NCBI RefSeq assembly: GCF_000718635.1
Contig: NZ_JOBF01000001.1
Location: 310,001 to 374,000 of the forward strand
DNA length: 64,000 nucleotides
Source of the DNA: Streptomyces varsoviensis
GTDB taxonomy: Bacteria > Actinomycetota > Actinomycetes > Streptomycetales > Streptomycetaceae
Reading direction: 5' to 3'
Of this stretch, positions 10,183 through 17,439 are shown in pieces. The translations under genes were made by a program, and so were the position numbers. The notes beneath the pieces were generated by a model. It saw nothing but the letters and a program-made list of their open reading frames with translations, did not search any database and had not been told where the DNA came from. Position 1 is the stretch's first letter; every line of letters begins with the position of its first letter.

Positions 10183-10887
10183 ATGAGCGAATATCAGCGC
10201 GCGGGAAGCGCGGGAGCGGGGCCGGGAGCGATCACGCCGGACGGCTGCGCCGTCGAGATGTACGCCCGTATGGAGGCCGACGGCGAGCAGCACATCGTCG
10301 CGGGCGCGATGCGGGCCGGGGCCAGGACCATCCTGGAGCTGGGGGCGGGCGCGGGCCGGGTGACGCACGCCCTGCTGGACCTCGGCTTCGAGGTGGTCGC
10401 CGTCGACGAGTCGCCCGAGATGCTGGCCGAGATCCGCGGCGCGCGCACCGTGCGCGCCACGATCGAGGGGCTCGACCTCGGCGAGCGGTTCGACGCGGTG
10501 CTGCTCGCCTCCTATCTCATCAACACCGCCGAGCCCGCGGTCCGCGCGGAGCTGCTGCGCACCTGCCGCCGCCATGTGAAGGACGACGGCTGCGTGCTGA
10601 TCCAGCGCGAGGGCGCGGGCTGGAACGACCCCGCGAACGTGCCCCGCGAGCACCGGCGCGGCCCGCTGCTGATCAGGGTGGCCGCCGCCGAACCCCTCGG
10701 GGCGGGCGTCACGTCCGTACGCATGGAGTACGAGTTCGAGGGGCGCCGCTGGAGCCAGACGCACACCTCGCACGAACTGGACGAGGCGGCGGTCGAGAAG
10801 GCCCTGGCCGAGGCCGGGCTGCGGCTCGACGCCCATCTCACCGACGACCGGACCTGGCTGCGGGCGGTGCCGGCAGCCACTGGCTGA
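10183..10887 (+). CDS. class I SAM-dependent methyltransferase
   Basis: This 234-residue Rossmann-fold methyltransferase has SAM-binding motif I ILELGAGAGRVTHALLDLG at about residues 50-68 and motif II VVAVDESPEML (acidic residue for the ribose hydroxyls). Its DAVLLASYLINT motif follows the post-II region. The start at 10183 puts MSEYQRAG at the N-terminus, though an earlier in-frame ATG at 10123 cannot be excluded because no strong Shine-Dalgarno is visible. It lies after guaB1 and beyond a hairpin, so it is probably transcribed separately. The substrate cannot be read from sequence. Confidence 0.8.
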   Translation: MSEYQRAGSAGAGPGAITPDGCAVEMYARMEADGEQHIVAGAMRAGARTILELGAGAGRVTHALLDLGFEVVAVDESPEMLAEIRGARTVRATIEGLDLGERFDAVLLASYLINTAEPAVRAELLRTCRRHVKDDGCVLIQREGAGWNDPANVPREHRRGPLLIRVAAAEPLGAGVTSVRMEYEFEGRRWSQTHTSHELDEAAVEKALAEAGLRLDAHLTDDRTWLRAVPAATG

Positions 10888-10996
10888 CCGCTGGGATGCA
10901 CCGGCTGACCTCCGTGCCGTACCGGCTGGCCGCCGGATCGCACCAGGGGTCGATCGCCGGCTCGTACCAGGAGGCGACCGTCGGGATGTACCGATT
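10886..10996. repeat. Degenerate 21-24-bp tandem repeats at the methyltransferase stop
   Basis: Starting within the stop codon of the methyltransferase gene are three 21-bp units (10886-10906, 10907-10927, 10928-10948) and two 24-bp units (10949-10972, 10973-10996). Their alignable core is GACCGNNGGNNTGTACCGG. Copies are imperfect. Confidence 0.55.
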
Positions 10997-11036
10997 GATC
11001 ACCTGAGGTGCAACGTTTCCTCATTCGACCGCCCCC

Positions 11037-11064
11037 TGCGCAACGATCGTGCGCCGGTGCGCAA
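11037..11064. promoter_or_regulatory. Direct repeat TGCGCAA, candidate Lrp operator for the permease gene
   Basis: TGCGCAA occurs at 11037-11043 and 11058-11064, exactly 21 bases (two helical turns) apart, about 190 bases upstream of the permease start. The first copy reads TGCGCAACGATCG. Similar CGCAACGA elements precede the amidase gene at 13258-13317, flanking the Lrp-type regulator gene. The rest of 10888-11244 holds the repeat at the methyltransferase stop and no gene. Confidence 0.5.
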
Positions 11065-11244
11065 GAATGATGCATTACGGGCGTACGTACCCAGCTCGTA
11101 GGGTCGTGCGCTGTACGTGGAGTGGCGGGGACCGCCTGCTCGGCGGTCCCTCGGCTACGGGTTGTACGCGCCTTTCGCGCGCCCGCGCCCGGGCCTCCCG
11201 CTGCCGGTCGCCGCCCGACCGGCAGCGATGAAGGAGCCACCCCA

Positions 11245-12756
11245 GTGTTGGAGCACGGCGCAGCGCCCCCGGCCGCGGACCCCGGGCGGCGGCCCCCGCG
11301 GCCGTCCGCCGGCCCCCTTCGCCGCGTGCTGCGGCGCAAGCCCGTCGAGCTGCTGGTCGCCGAGAGCGGGCAGGGCGAGGGCGGCTCGCTGCGGCGCTCC
11401 CTGGGCATGTGGCAGCTCACGATGATCAGCATCGGGGCGACGCTGGGCACCGGCATCTTCGTCGTGCTCGGCGAGGCGGTGCCCAAGGCCGGGCCCGCCG
11501 TGATGATCTCCTTCGTGCTGGCCGGGGTCACCGCGCTGTTCTCCGCCCTGTCCTACGCCGAACTGGCGGGCACCATCCCGGTCTCCGGCTCCTCGTACTC
11601 GTACACCTACGCCACCCTCGGCGAACTCGTCGCCTGGGTCTGCGGCTGGTGCCTGATCCTGGAGTACGGGGTCTCCGTCGCGGCCGTCGCCGTCGGCTGG
11701 GGCCAGTACCTCAACGAACTCCTCGACGGCACGGTCGGCGTCACCATCCCCGCCGCGCTCGCGAGTCCGCCCGGCGACGGCGGCGTCTTCAACCTGCCCG
11801 CGCTGCTCGTGGTGGCGCTGTGCATGGCCTTCCTGCTCGGCGGCGCCCGCGAGAGCGCCCGCGCCAACGCCATCATGGTCGGCGTGAAGATCGTCGCGCT
11901 GCTGCTCTTCTGCGCCGTCGCCTTCACCGGCATCCGCGCCGGCAACTACGCGCCGTTCCTGCCGCTCGGCCTCGGCGGCGTCAGCGCCGCCGGAGCCACC
12001 CTCTTCTTCTCCTACATCGGCTTCGACGCCGCCTCCACCGCGGGCGAGGAGGCCAAGGACGCCAAGCGCGACCTGCCGCGCGCGATCATGCTGTCGCTGC
12101 TGATCGTCACCGCCCTGTACGTGCTCGTCGCGGCCGTCGCCGTGGGGGCCATGCCCTGGCGGTCGTTCAAGGGCTCCGAGGCCGCCCTCGCCAGGATCAT
12201 GGAGGACGTCACGGGGCAGAGCTTCTGGGCCGTGCTGCTCGCGGCCGGCGCGGTCATCGCCATCGCCAGCGTCGTGCTGACCGTGCTCTACGGCCAGACC
12301 CGCATCCTCTTCGCGATGGCCCGCGACGGGCTCGTGCCGAAGGTCTTCGGCACGGTCCACGCGCGCACCGGCGTCCCCCGCGCCAACACCGTCCTCGTCT
12401 CCCTCTTCTGCGGCGTCCTGGCCGCCGCGATCCCGCTCGGCCAGCTCGCCGACGCCACCAGCATCGGCACGCTCTTCGCGTTCGCGCTGGTCAACGTGGC
12501 CGTCATCGTGCTGCGCCGGACCCGTCCCGAGATGCACCGCACCTTCCGGGTGCCGCTCGCACCGCTCTTCCCGGCCGTCGGTTTCGCCCTGTGCGTCTAC
12601 ATGATGGGTAGTCTGTCCCCGATCACGTGGGCGGTCTTCGCCGGCTGGATGGCGATCGGCCTCGTGATCTACTTCGGGTACGGCATGCACCGTTCGCGGC
12701 TCGCCCGCGACGCCCGGCCCGCCCCAGCAGACCCGCAGGCACCCGTAGAAAAGTGA
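11245..12756 (+). CDS. APC-family cationic amino acid permease
   Basis: This 503-residue integral membrane transporter has about 12 hydrophobic segments. The family's first-helix signature MISIGATLGTGIFVVLG is near residue 60, YAELAGTIPVSGSSYSYTYATLGEL follows, and FFSYIGFDAASTAGEEAKD is near residue 255, as in CAT/YfnA-type permeases. GTG at 11245 is chosen for AAGGAG at 11231-11236 with 8-base spacing. The Lrp regulator start overlaps or closely follows its stop, and a lysine-type catabolic pair comes next. Import of lysine or another cationic amino acid is therefore a reasonable inference. Confidence 0.85.
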   Translation: MLEHGAAPPAADPGRRPPRPSAGPLRRVLRRKPVELLVAESGQGEGGSLRRSLGMWQLTMISIGATLGTGIFVVLGEAVPKAGPAVMISFVLAGVTALFSALSYAELAGTIPVSGSSYSYTYATLGELVAWVCGWCLILEYGVSVAAVAVGWGQYLNELLDGTVGVTIPAALASPPGDGGVFNLPALLVVALCMAFLLGGARESARANAIMVGVKIVALLLFCAVAFTGIRAGNYAPFLPLGLGGVSAAGATLFFSYIGFDAASTAGEEAKDAKRDLPRAIMLSLLIVTALYVLVAAVAVGAMPWRSFKGSEAALARIMEDVTGQSFWAVLLAAGAVIAIASVVLTVLYGQTRILFAMARDGLVPKVFGTVHARTGVPRANTVLVSLFCGVLAAAIPLGQLADATSIGTLFAFALVNVAVIVLRRTRPEMHRTFRVPLAPLFPAVGFALCVYMMGSLSPITWAVFAGWMAIGLVIYFGYGMHRSRLARDARPAPADPQAPVEK

Positions 12757-12776
12757 CCCGTCCGCACGTGCGCCAG

Positions 12777-13226
12777 ATGAACGAGCTCGACCAGCGCATC
12801 GTCCACGCCCTCGCCCAGGACGCCCGCCGCTCCTACGCCGACATCGGCGCCGAGGTCGGCCTGTCCGCGCCCGCCGTCAAGCGGCGCGTGGACCGGCTGC
12901 GCGCCGAGGGCGCCATCACCGGCTTCACCGTCCGCGTGGACCCGGCGGCCCTCGGCTGGCAGACCGAGGGGTTCATCGAGCTGTACTGCCGCCGCAACAC
13001 CTCGCCCGAGTCGATCCACCGCGGCCTCGCCCGCTACCCGGAGGTGGCGTCGGCCTCCACCGTCACCGGCGAGGCGGACGCCATCGTCCAGGTCTTCGCC
13101 TCCGACATGCGCCACTTCGAGCGGGTGCTGGAGCGCATCGCGGGGGAGTCGTTCGTGGAGCGCACGAAGTCCGTCCTCGTGCTCTCCCCGCTGCTGCGCC
13201 GCTTCGCCTCCGGCGCCCCCTCCTGA
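12777..13226 (+). CDS. Lrp/AsnC family transcriptional regulator
   Basis: This 149-residue protein has an N-terminal AsnC-type helix-turn-helix (LDQRIVHALAQDARRSYADIGAEVGLSAPAVKRRVDRLRAEGAITGF, about residues 3-50) and a C-terminal RAM effector domain. VTGEADAIVQVFASDM occurs near residue 95. I chose ATG 12777 because it gives the typical family length. GTG at 12753 is in frame and forms a GTGA overlap with the permease stop, so an eight-residue longer, translationally coupled form is a real alternative. Its position between permease and catabolic enzymes suggests it senses their amino acid. Confidence 0.88.
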   Translation: MNELDQRIVHALAQDARRSYADIGAEVGLSAPAVKRRVDRLRAEGAITGFTVRVDPAALGWQTEGFIELYCRRNTSPESIHRGLARYPEVASASTVTGEADAIVQVFASDMRHFERVLERIAGESFVERTKSVLVLSPLLRRFASGAPS

Positions 13227-13257
13227 GAGCCTGTGTCATATCCCTCGCCGGGCGCCG

Positions 13258-13317
13258 CGCAATGAATCGCCGCCCGGTCCGTACAACACGCAACGAATCA
13301 TCGGGCAGCGCGCAACG
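13258..13317. promoter_or_regulatory. CGCAAYGAAT-type repeats upstream of the DavA-like gene, candidate Lrp sites
   Basis: CGCAATGAATC (13258-13268), CGCAACGAATC (13289-13299) and CGCAACG (13311-13317) recur between the Lrp gene and the amidase gene. The first two differ at one base out of eleven. The same CGCAACGA core is found upstream of the permease gene. The repeated core on both sides of an Lrp gene suggests regulator binding. Confidence 0.5.
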
Positions 13318-13425
13318 TCGGCCGCTTGTCCGGCGCCGAACGGAAAACGTAGCGTCGAGACGTCCCGGCGGTCGCCTCTTCGATCCCCGGTCAGCCGCCC
13401 CCTCGACCCGGTGAAGAGGTGCCCC

Positions 13426-14226
13426 ATGCCGTCGCTGCGCGTCGCGCTGTACCAAGGCCCCAGCGGCATCCCCGAGTCCACCGCGGACTCTCTTGCCGCC
13501 CTCGCCGCCGCCGCCCGCCGCGCGGCCGGATCGGGGGCCCGGCTGCTGCTGACGGGCGAGCTGTACCTCACCGGCTACGCGCTCGGCGAGGACGTACACC
13601 GGCGCGCCGAGTCCGCCTCCGGGCCGGGCGCCGAGGCCGTGGCCCGCATCGCCGCCGAGACGGGGATCGCCATCGGCTACGGCTACCCCGAGCGGTCCGG
13701 AACCGCCCTCTACAACTCCGTCCAGCTCATCGGCCCGGCCGGCGAGCGGCTGGCGAACTACCGCAAGACCCACCTCTTCGGCCCGTTCGAGACGGCCTGC
13801 TTCACCCCCGGCGACGACCTCGTGGTCCAGGCCGACCTCGACGGCGTCCGGCTGGGCCTGCTGATCTGCTACGACGTCGAGTTCCCGGAGGCCGTACGGG
13901 CCCACGCCCTGGCCGGCACGGAACTGCTCCTCGCGCCGACCGCGCTGATGCGCCCGTACGAGATCGTGCCGCGGACGATCATCCCGGCCCGCGCCTGGGA
14001 GAGCCAGCTCTACCTCGCCTACGCCAACCGCTGCGGCGCGGAGGGGGAGTTCGACTTCGCCGGGATGAGCTGTCTCGCCGCGCCCGACGGGACCGTACGG
14101 GCGCGGGCCGGCGCGGCCGAGGAGCTGATCCTCGCCGACGTCGACACCGACTTCCTGAAGGCGTCCCGCGCCGAGAACAGCTACCTCGCCGACCGGCGGC
14201 CCCGGCTCTACACCTCGCTCGTGTGA
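13426..14226 (+). CDS. davA: Nitrilase-superfamily amidase, DavA-like (5-aminovaleramidase)
   Basis: This 266-residue carbon-nitrogen hydrolase has the complete Glu-Lys-Cys triad: Glu45 in LTGELYLTGY, Lys114 in NYRKTHLFG and Cys148 in LLICYDVEFPE. It resembles, as I recall it, the Pseudomonas DavA protein that hydrolyses 5-aminovaleramide to 5-aminovalerate, including the YGYPER and YNSVQLI blocks. The gene directly downstream encodes a DavB-like monooxygenase that would supply the amide. ATG at 13426 follows AGAGG; a GTG at 13411 is a weaker option. Substrate assignment rests on the DavB pairing. Confidence 0.72.
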   Translation: MPSLRVALYQGPSGIPESTADSLAALAAAARRAAGSGARLLLTGELYLTGYALGEDVHRRAESASGPGAEAVARIAAETGIAIGYGYPERSGTALYNSVQLIGPAGERLANYRKTHLFGPFETACFTPGDDLVVQADLDGVRLGLLICYDVEFPEAVRAHALAGTELLLAPTALMRPYEIVPRTIIPARAWESQLYLAYANRCGAEGEFDFAGMSCLAAPDGTVRARAGAAEELILADVDTDFLKASRAENSYLADRRPRLYTSLV

Positions 14227-14247
14227 GCGCCCGCCCCCTCACCCCCC

Positions 14248-14292
14248 TTTCCCAGCAGGACCTTTTCCAGCAGGGCCTTTTCCAGTAGGAGA
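14248..14292. repeat. Three 15-bp tandem units carrying the davB ribosome-binding site
   Basis: Units at 14248-14262, 14263-14277 and 14278-14292 follow TTTTCCAGCAGGRCC. The third ends in TAGGAGA, which is the Shine-Dalgarno for davB nine bases before its ATG. The upstream copies carry near-matches (GCAGGA, GCAGGG). Confidence 0.75.
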
Positions 14293-14301
14293 GTTCAGCC
14301 G

Positions 14302-16002
14302 ATGACGTCCACGGTGCCCACCGCCGTCCACGACGAGCAGGCGCAGCCCGCCGAGCCGCCCATCACCATGTTCGGCCCGGACTTCCCCTACGCCTACGAC
14401 GACTACCTCGCCCACCCGGCGGGCCTCGGCCAGATACCCGCGACCGAGCACGGCACGGAGGTCGCGGTCATCGGCGGCGGCCTCTCCGGCATCGTCACCG
14501 CGTACGAGCTGATGAAGATGGGGCTGCGACCCGTCGTCTACGAAGCCGACCGGATCGGCGGCCGGCTGCGCACCGAGCGCTTCGAGGGCTGCGACGAGAC
14601 GCTGACCGCCGAGATGGGCGCGATGCGCTTCCCGCCGTGCTCCACCGCGCTCCAGCACTACATCGACCTGGTCGGGCTGCGGACCGAGCCGTTCCCCAAC
14701 CCGCTCGCCCCCGACACCCCCTCCACCGTCGTCGACCTCAAGGGCGAGACGCACTACGCCGAGACCGTCGAGGACCTGCCCGAGGTCTACCACCAGGTGA
14801 TGCACGCCTGGAACGCCTGCCTGGAGGAGGGCGCCGACTTCTCCGACATGCAGCACGCCATCCGCGAGCGCGACATCCCGCGCATCCGCGAGATCTGGGC
14901 GCGGCTCGTCGAACGCCTCGACAACCAGACCTTCTACGGCTTCCTCTGCGACTCCCCGGCCTTCAAGTCCTTCCGGCACCGTGAGATCTTCGGCCAGGTC
15001 GGCTTCGGCACCGGCGGCTGGGACACCGACTTCCCCAACTCGATCCTGGAGATCCTGCGCGTCGTCTACACCGGCGCGGACGACGACCACCGGGGGATCG
15101 TCGGCGGCAGCCAGCAGCTTCCGCTGCGGCTGTGGGAGCGCGAGCCCGCCAAGATCGTGCACTGGGCGCCCGGCACCTCGCTGGCCTCGCTGCACGGCGG
15201 CGAGCCGCGCCCGGCGGTGACCCGGATGGACCGTACGGCGGGCAACCGCGTCACCGTCACCGACGCGTCCGGCGACATCCGTACGTACCGGGCGGCGGTC
15301 TTCACCGCGCAGTCCTGGATGCTGCTCTCCAAGATCGCCTGCGATGAGGCGCTGCTGCCCATCGACCACTGGACGGCCGTGGAGCGCACCCACTACATGG
15401 AGTCGTCCAAGCTCTTCGTCCCCGTCGACCGGCCCTTCTGGCGGGACACCGACGAGGAGACCGGCCGGGACGTGATGAGCATGACGCTCACCGACCGCAT
15501 GACCCGCGGCACCTATCTGCTGGACGACGGCCCGGACCGGCCCGCCGCCATCTGCCTCTCGTACACCTGGTGCGACGACAGCCTGAAGTGGCTGCCGCTG
15601 TCCGCGAACGAGCGGATGGAGGTGATGCTGAAGTCGCTCGGCGAGATCTATCCCAAGGTCGACATCCGCAAGCACATCATCGGCAACCCGGTCACCGTCT
15701 CCTGGGAGAACGAGCCCTACTTCATGGGCGCGTTCAAGGCCAACCTCCCCGGCCACTACCGCTACCAGCGGCGGCTGTTCACCCACTTCATGCAGGACCG
15801 GCTCGCCGAGGACAAGCGCGGCCTCTTCCTCGCGGGCGACGACATCTCCTGGACCGCGGGGTGGGCGGAAGGCGCCGTGCAGACCGCGCTGAACGCCGTA
15901 TGGGGCGTACTGCACCACTTCGGGGGCGCCACCGACCCGGCCAACCCCGGCCCGGGCGACCGCTTCGAGGAGATCGCGCCCGTGGAACTGCCCGAGGACT
16001 GA
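14302..16002 (+). CDS. davB: DavB-like L-lysine 2-monooxygenase (flavin amine oxidase fold)
   Basis: This 566-residue FAD protein shows the dinucleotide motif VAVIGGGLSGIVTAYELMKMG (Gly58-Gly63) with the ribose-binding Glu81 in YEA, then IGGRLR. A C-terminal FAD motif FLAGDDISWTAGWAEGAVQT is also present. The N-terminus (MFGPDFPYAYDDYLAHPAGL) and GHYRYQRRLFTHFM are very similar to what I recall of Pseudomonas lysine 2-monooxygenase, which makes 5-aminovaleramide from L-lysine and oxygen. Tryptophan 2-monooxygenases are related, so another amino acid is possible. It follows davA by 75 bp with repeats in between. Confidence 0.75.
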   Translation: MTSTVPTAVHDEQAQPAEPPITMFGPDFPYAYDDYLAHPAGLGQIPATEHGTEVAVIGGGLSGIVTAYELMKMGLRPVVYEADRIGGRLRTERFEGCDETLTAEMGAMRFPPCSTALQHYIDLVGLRTEPFPNPLAPDTPSTVVDLKGETHYAETVEDLPEVYHQVMHAWNACLEEGADFSDMQHAIRERDIPRIREIWARLVERLDNQTFYGFLCDSPAFKSFRHREIFGQVGFGTGGWDTDFPNSILEILRVVYTGADDDHRGIVGGSQQLPLRLWEREPAKIVHWAPGTSLASLHGGEPRPAVTRMDRTAGNRVTVTDASGDIRTYRAAVFTAQSWMLLSKIACDEALLPIDHWTAVERTHYMESSKLFVPVDRPFWRDTDEETGRDVMSMTLTDRMTRGTYLLDDGPDRPAAICLSYTWCDDSLKWLPLSANERMEVMLKSLGEIYPKVDIRKHIIGNPVTVSWENEPYFMGAFKANLPGHYRYQRRLFTHFMQDRLAEDKRGLFLAGDDISWTAGWAEGAVQTALNAVWGVLHHFGGATDPANPGPGDRFEEIAPVELPED

Positions 16003-16020
16003 CGGACCGCCTCGCCGGCG

Positions 16021-16052
16021 GGCCGTCTCGCAGACAGGCCGTCCCGCAGACG
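16021..16052. repeat. 16-bp direct repeat between convergent genes
   Basis: Units at 16021-16036 and 16037-16052 (GGCCGTCTCGCAGACA type) are followed by a partial third copy. They lie 18 bases after the davB stop and just before the end of the convergent DUF5995 gene. Confidence 0.6.
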
Positions 16053-16080
16053 GGCCGTGGGCCGCCGCCGTGGGCGGGAC

Positions 16081-16770
16081 TCAGCGCAGCGGCGTCAGGA
16101 GGCAGCGGCCGACCAGGCCGACGCTCGCGTCGATGCGCTCCGCCAGCTCCTCGGCGACATCGCCGAGCGCGCGCACCGCCCACAGCGTGCGGAACGCCGA
16201 CCAGGCCGCCTCCCGCGCCGCCTGGAGACTCCACGACCCGACGAGATGCGTCAGCGGATCGGCCACGTCCAGCGCGTCGGGGCCGGGCATCAGCTCCTCG
16301 CGGATCAGCTCCTCCATCCCGACGAGCAGATCGCCGACCCGGTCGAAATCGCCCTCCAGGGCGGCCGGTTCGAGGCGCCGGGCCCGGCACGTGTCGACGA
16401 GCGCGAGGGCGAGATCGTGCCCGATGTGGGCGTTGATGCCGGCCAGCGCGAACTGGAGGGGCCGTACGGCCGGATGGCGCCGTGACTGGAAGAGCGGCCG
16501 CCAGCAGGCGGGGGGCCGGCGGCCGGCCGCCGCCGCGTCCACCGCCGCCAGATACCGCCCGGCGAACCGGGCGTCCAGCTCCGCCGCCGCGGCCCGGTCC
16601 CGGAACTGCCCGGCCGCGATCCGCGCGGCGATCCGCGAAGTGACCGACAGGTACACCCGGTTGAAGACGGCCACGCCGTCGCCGGGCGGCAGCTCGGCGT
16701 CCAGCGCCCGCATGCGCGCCAGCACGCCGTCGACATCGGTCAGGGCCCCCTGCGACTGCGTCGTCGTCAT
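16081..16770 (-). CDS. DUF5995 family protein
   Basis: This 229-residue protein is almost wholly helical. Conserved-looking stretches are GDGVAVFNRVYLSVT (about residues 30-44), FAGRYLAAVD, PLFQSRRHPAVRPLQFALAGINAHIGHDLALALVDTC (about 93-130) and AAWSAFRTLWAV. The pattern, especially INAHIGHDLALAL, is what I recall for DUF5995, an uncharacterised actinobacterial family with invariant His residues that could bind a cofactor or metal. No signal peptide is present. ATG at 16770 has only a weak Shine-Dalgarno. It is convergent with davB. Confidence 0.75.
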   Translation of the reverse strand: MTTTQSQGALTDVDGVLARMRALDAELPPGDGVAVFNRVYLSVTSRIAARIAAGQFRDRAAAAELDARFAGRYLAAVDAAAAGRRPPACWRPLFQSRRHPAVRPLQFALAGINAHIGHDLALALVDTCRARRLEPAALEGDFDRVGDLLVGMEELIREELMPGPDALDVADPLTHLVGSWSLQAAREAAWSAFRTLWAVRALGDVAEELAERIDASVGLVGRCLLTPLR

Positions 16771-17371
16771 GCGCTCAGCGTGGCAGGGCCGTACCGGGCG
16801 CGGCGGTCGCCGGGCGGCGGATGACCGGAACGGATGAACCGCGCCGTGCCCGGGGCCGCGGCCGCGTTCCGCACGCGGCGGCGCGGCCACCGCTGCCCCC
16901 GGTGTCAGCGGTGGCCGGGGCGGCGGCCGCGGCGGCGCCTCCGGCGGGGGAGGCCGACGGAAGCGCGGGCTCGGGCCCGGCCGCCCAGCGGGCCCGTGCC
17001 GGCCGCGTGCCCATGCCGCTCGCACACGGCCCCGCCGGCCGCCCGCCCGGACGCGCTCCGGGCGGGGGCCGCCCCCTTCGGCCGCGCCGGCGCCGAAGGG
17101 GTATGACGCAGCGTCGACCGCGTGTGACGCGAGCAACAGGGTGTGCGCGGACAGAGAGCGGGCACATCGCGTGCGCGGGGCACGGAGGGCGTCCTTCCGG
17201 ATTCTTCGCCGGGACGGCCGTGGGGCCCGGTTCCGTCGGGGGTGCATGGCTGTCCGGGTACGGCCGCGGCTGGGGCCGTTCCGTCGGGGGGCGGACCCAC
17301 GGGGAGGCCCGGTTCCTTCGTCACTGAGCGAGTCCACTCGAATACCCCCTTCCGGTTCGGTTTGTCCCTGT
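16771..17371. other. Long intergenic region without a convincing gene
   Basis: About 600 bp of extremely GC-rich sequence separates the divergent DUF5995 and permease genes. Open frames exist in several phases but encode only Arg/Ala/Gly/Pro-rich sequence. GTTCCGTCGGGGG occurs twice near 17230 and 17280. The last 60 bases become AT-richer and lead into the palindrome upstream of the permease. Confidence 0.45.
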
Positions 17372-17398
17372 CGAAGTGATCAGCTATTAATCACTTCG
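17372..17398. promoter_or_regulatory. 9-bp perfect inverted repeat upstream of the nucleobase permease
   Basis: CGAAGTGAT (17372-17380) and ATCACTTCG (17390-17398) flank a 9-base AT-rich spacer. It lies 41 bases before the ATG. The even spacing and AT-rich centre look like a dimeric repressor operator over or near a promoter. A 5'-UTR hairpin is the alternative. Confidence 0.6.
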
Positions 17399-17439
17399 GC
17401 TCTGTGGCGTGCAGGGCGGCACAGATGTGGAGCGTGATC

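Noticed and set aside
16821-17327. Plus-strand 168-codon open frame in the long gap before the permease
   Set aside because: It has no ribosome-binding site, no recognisable domain, and Arg/Gly/Ala-rich composition.
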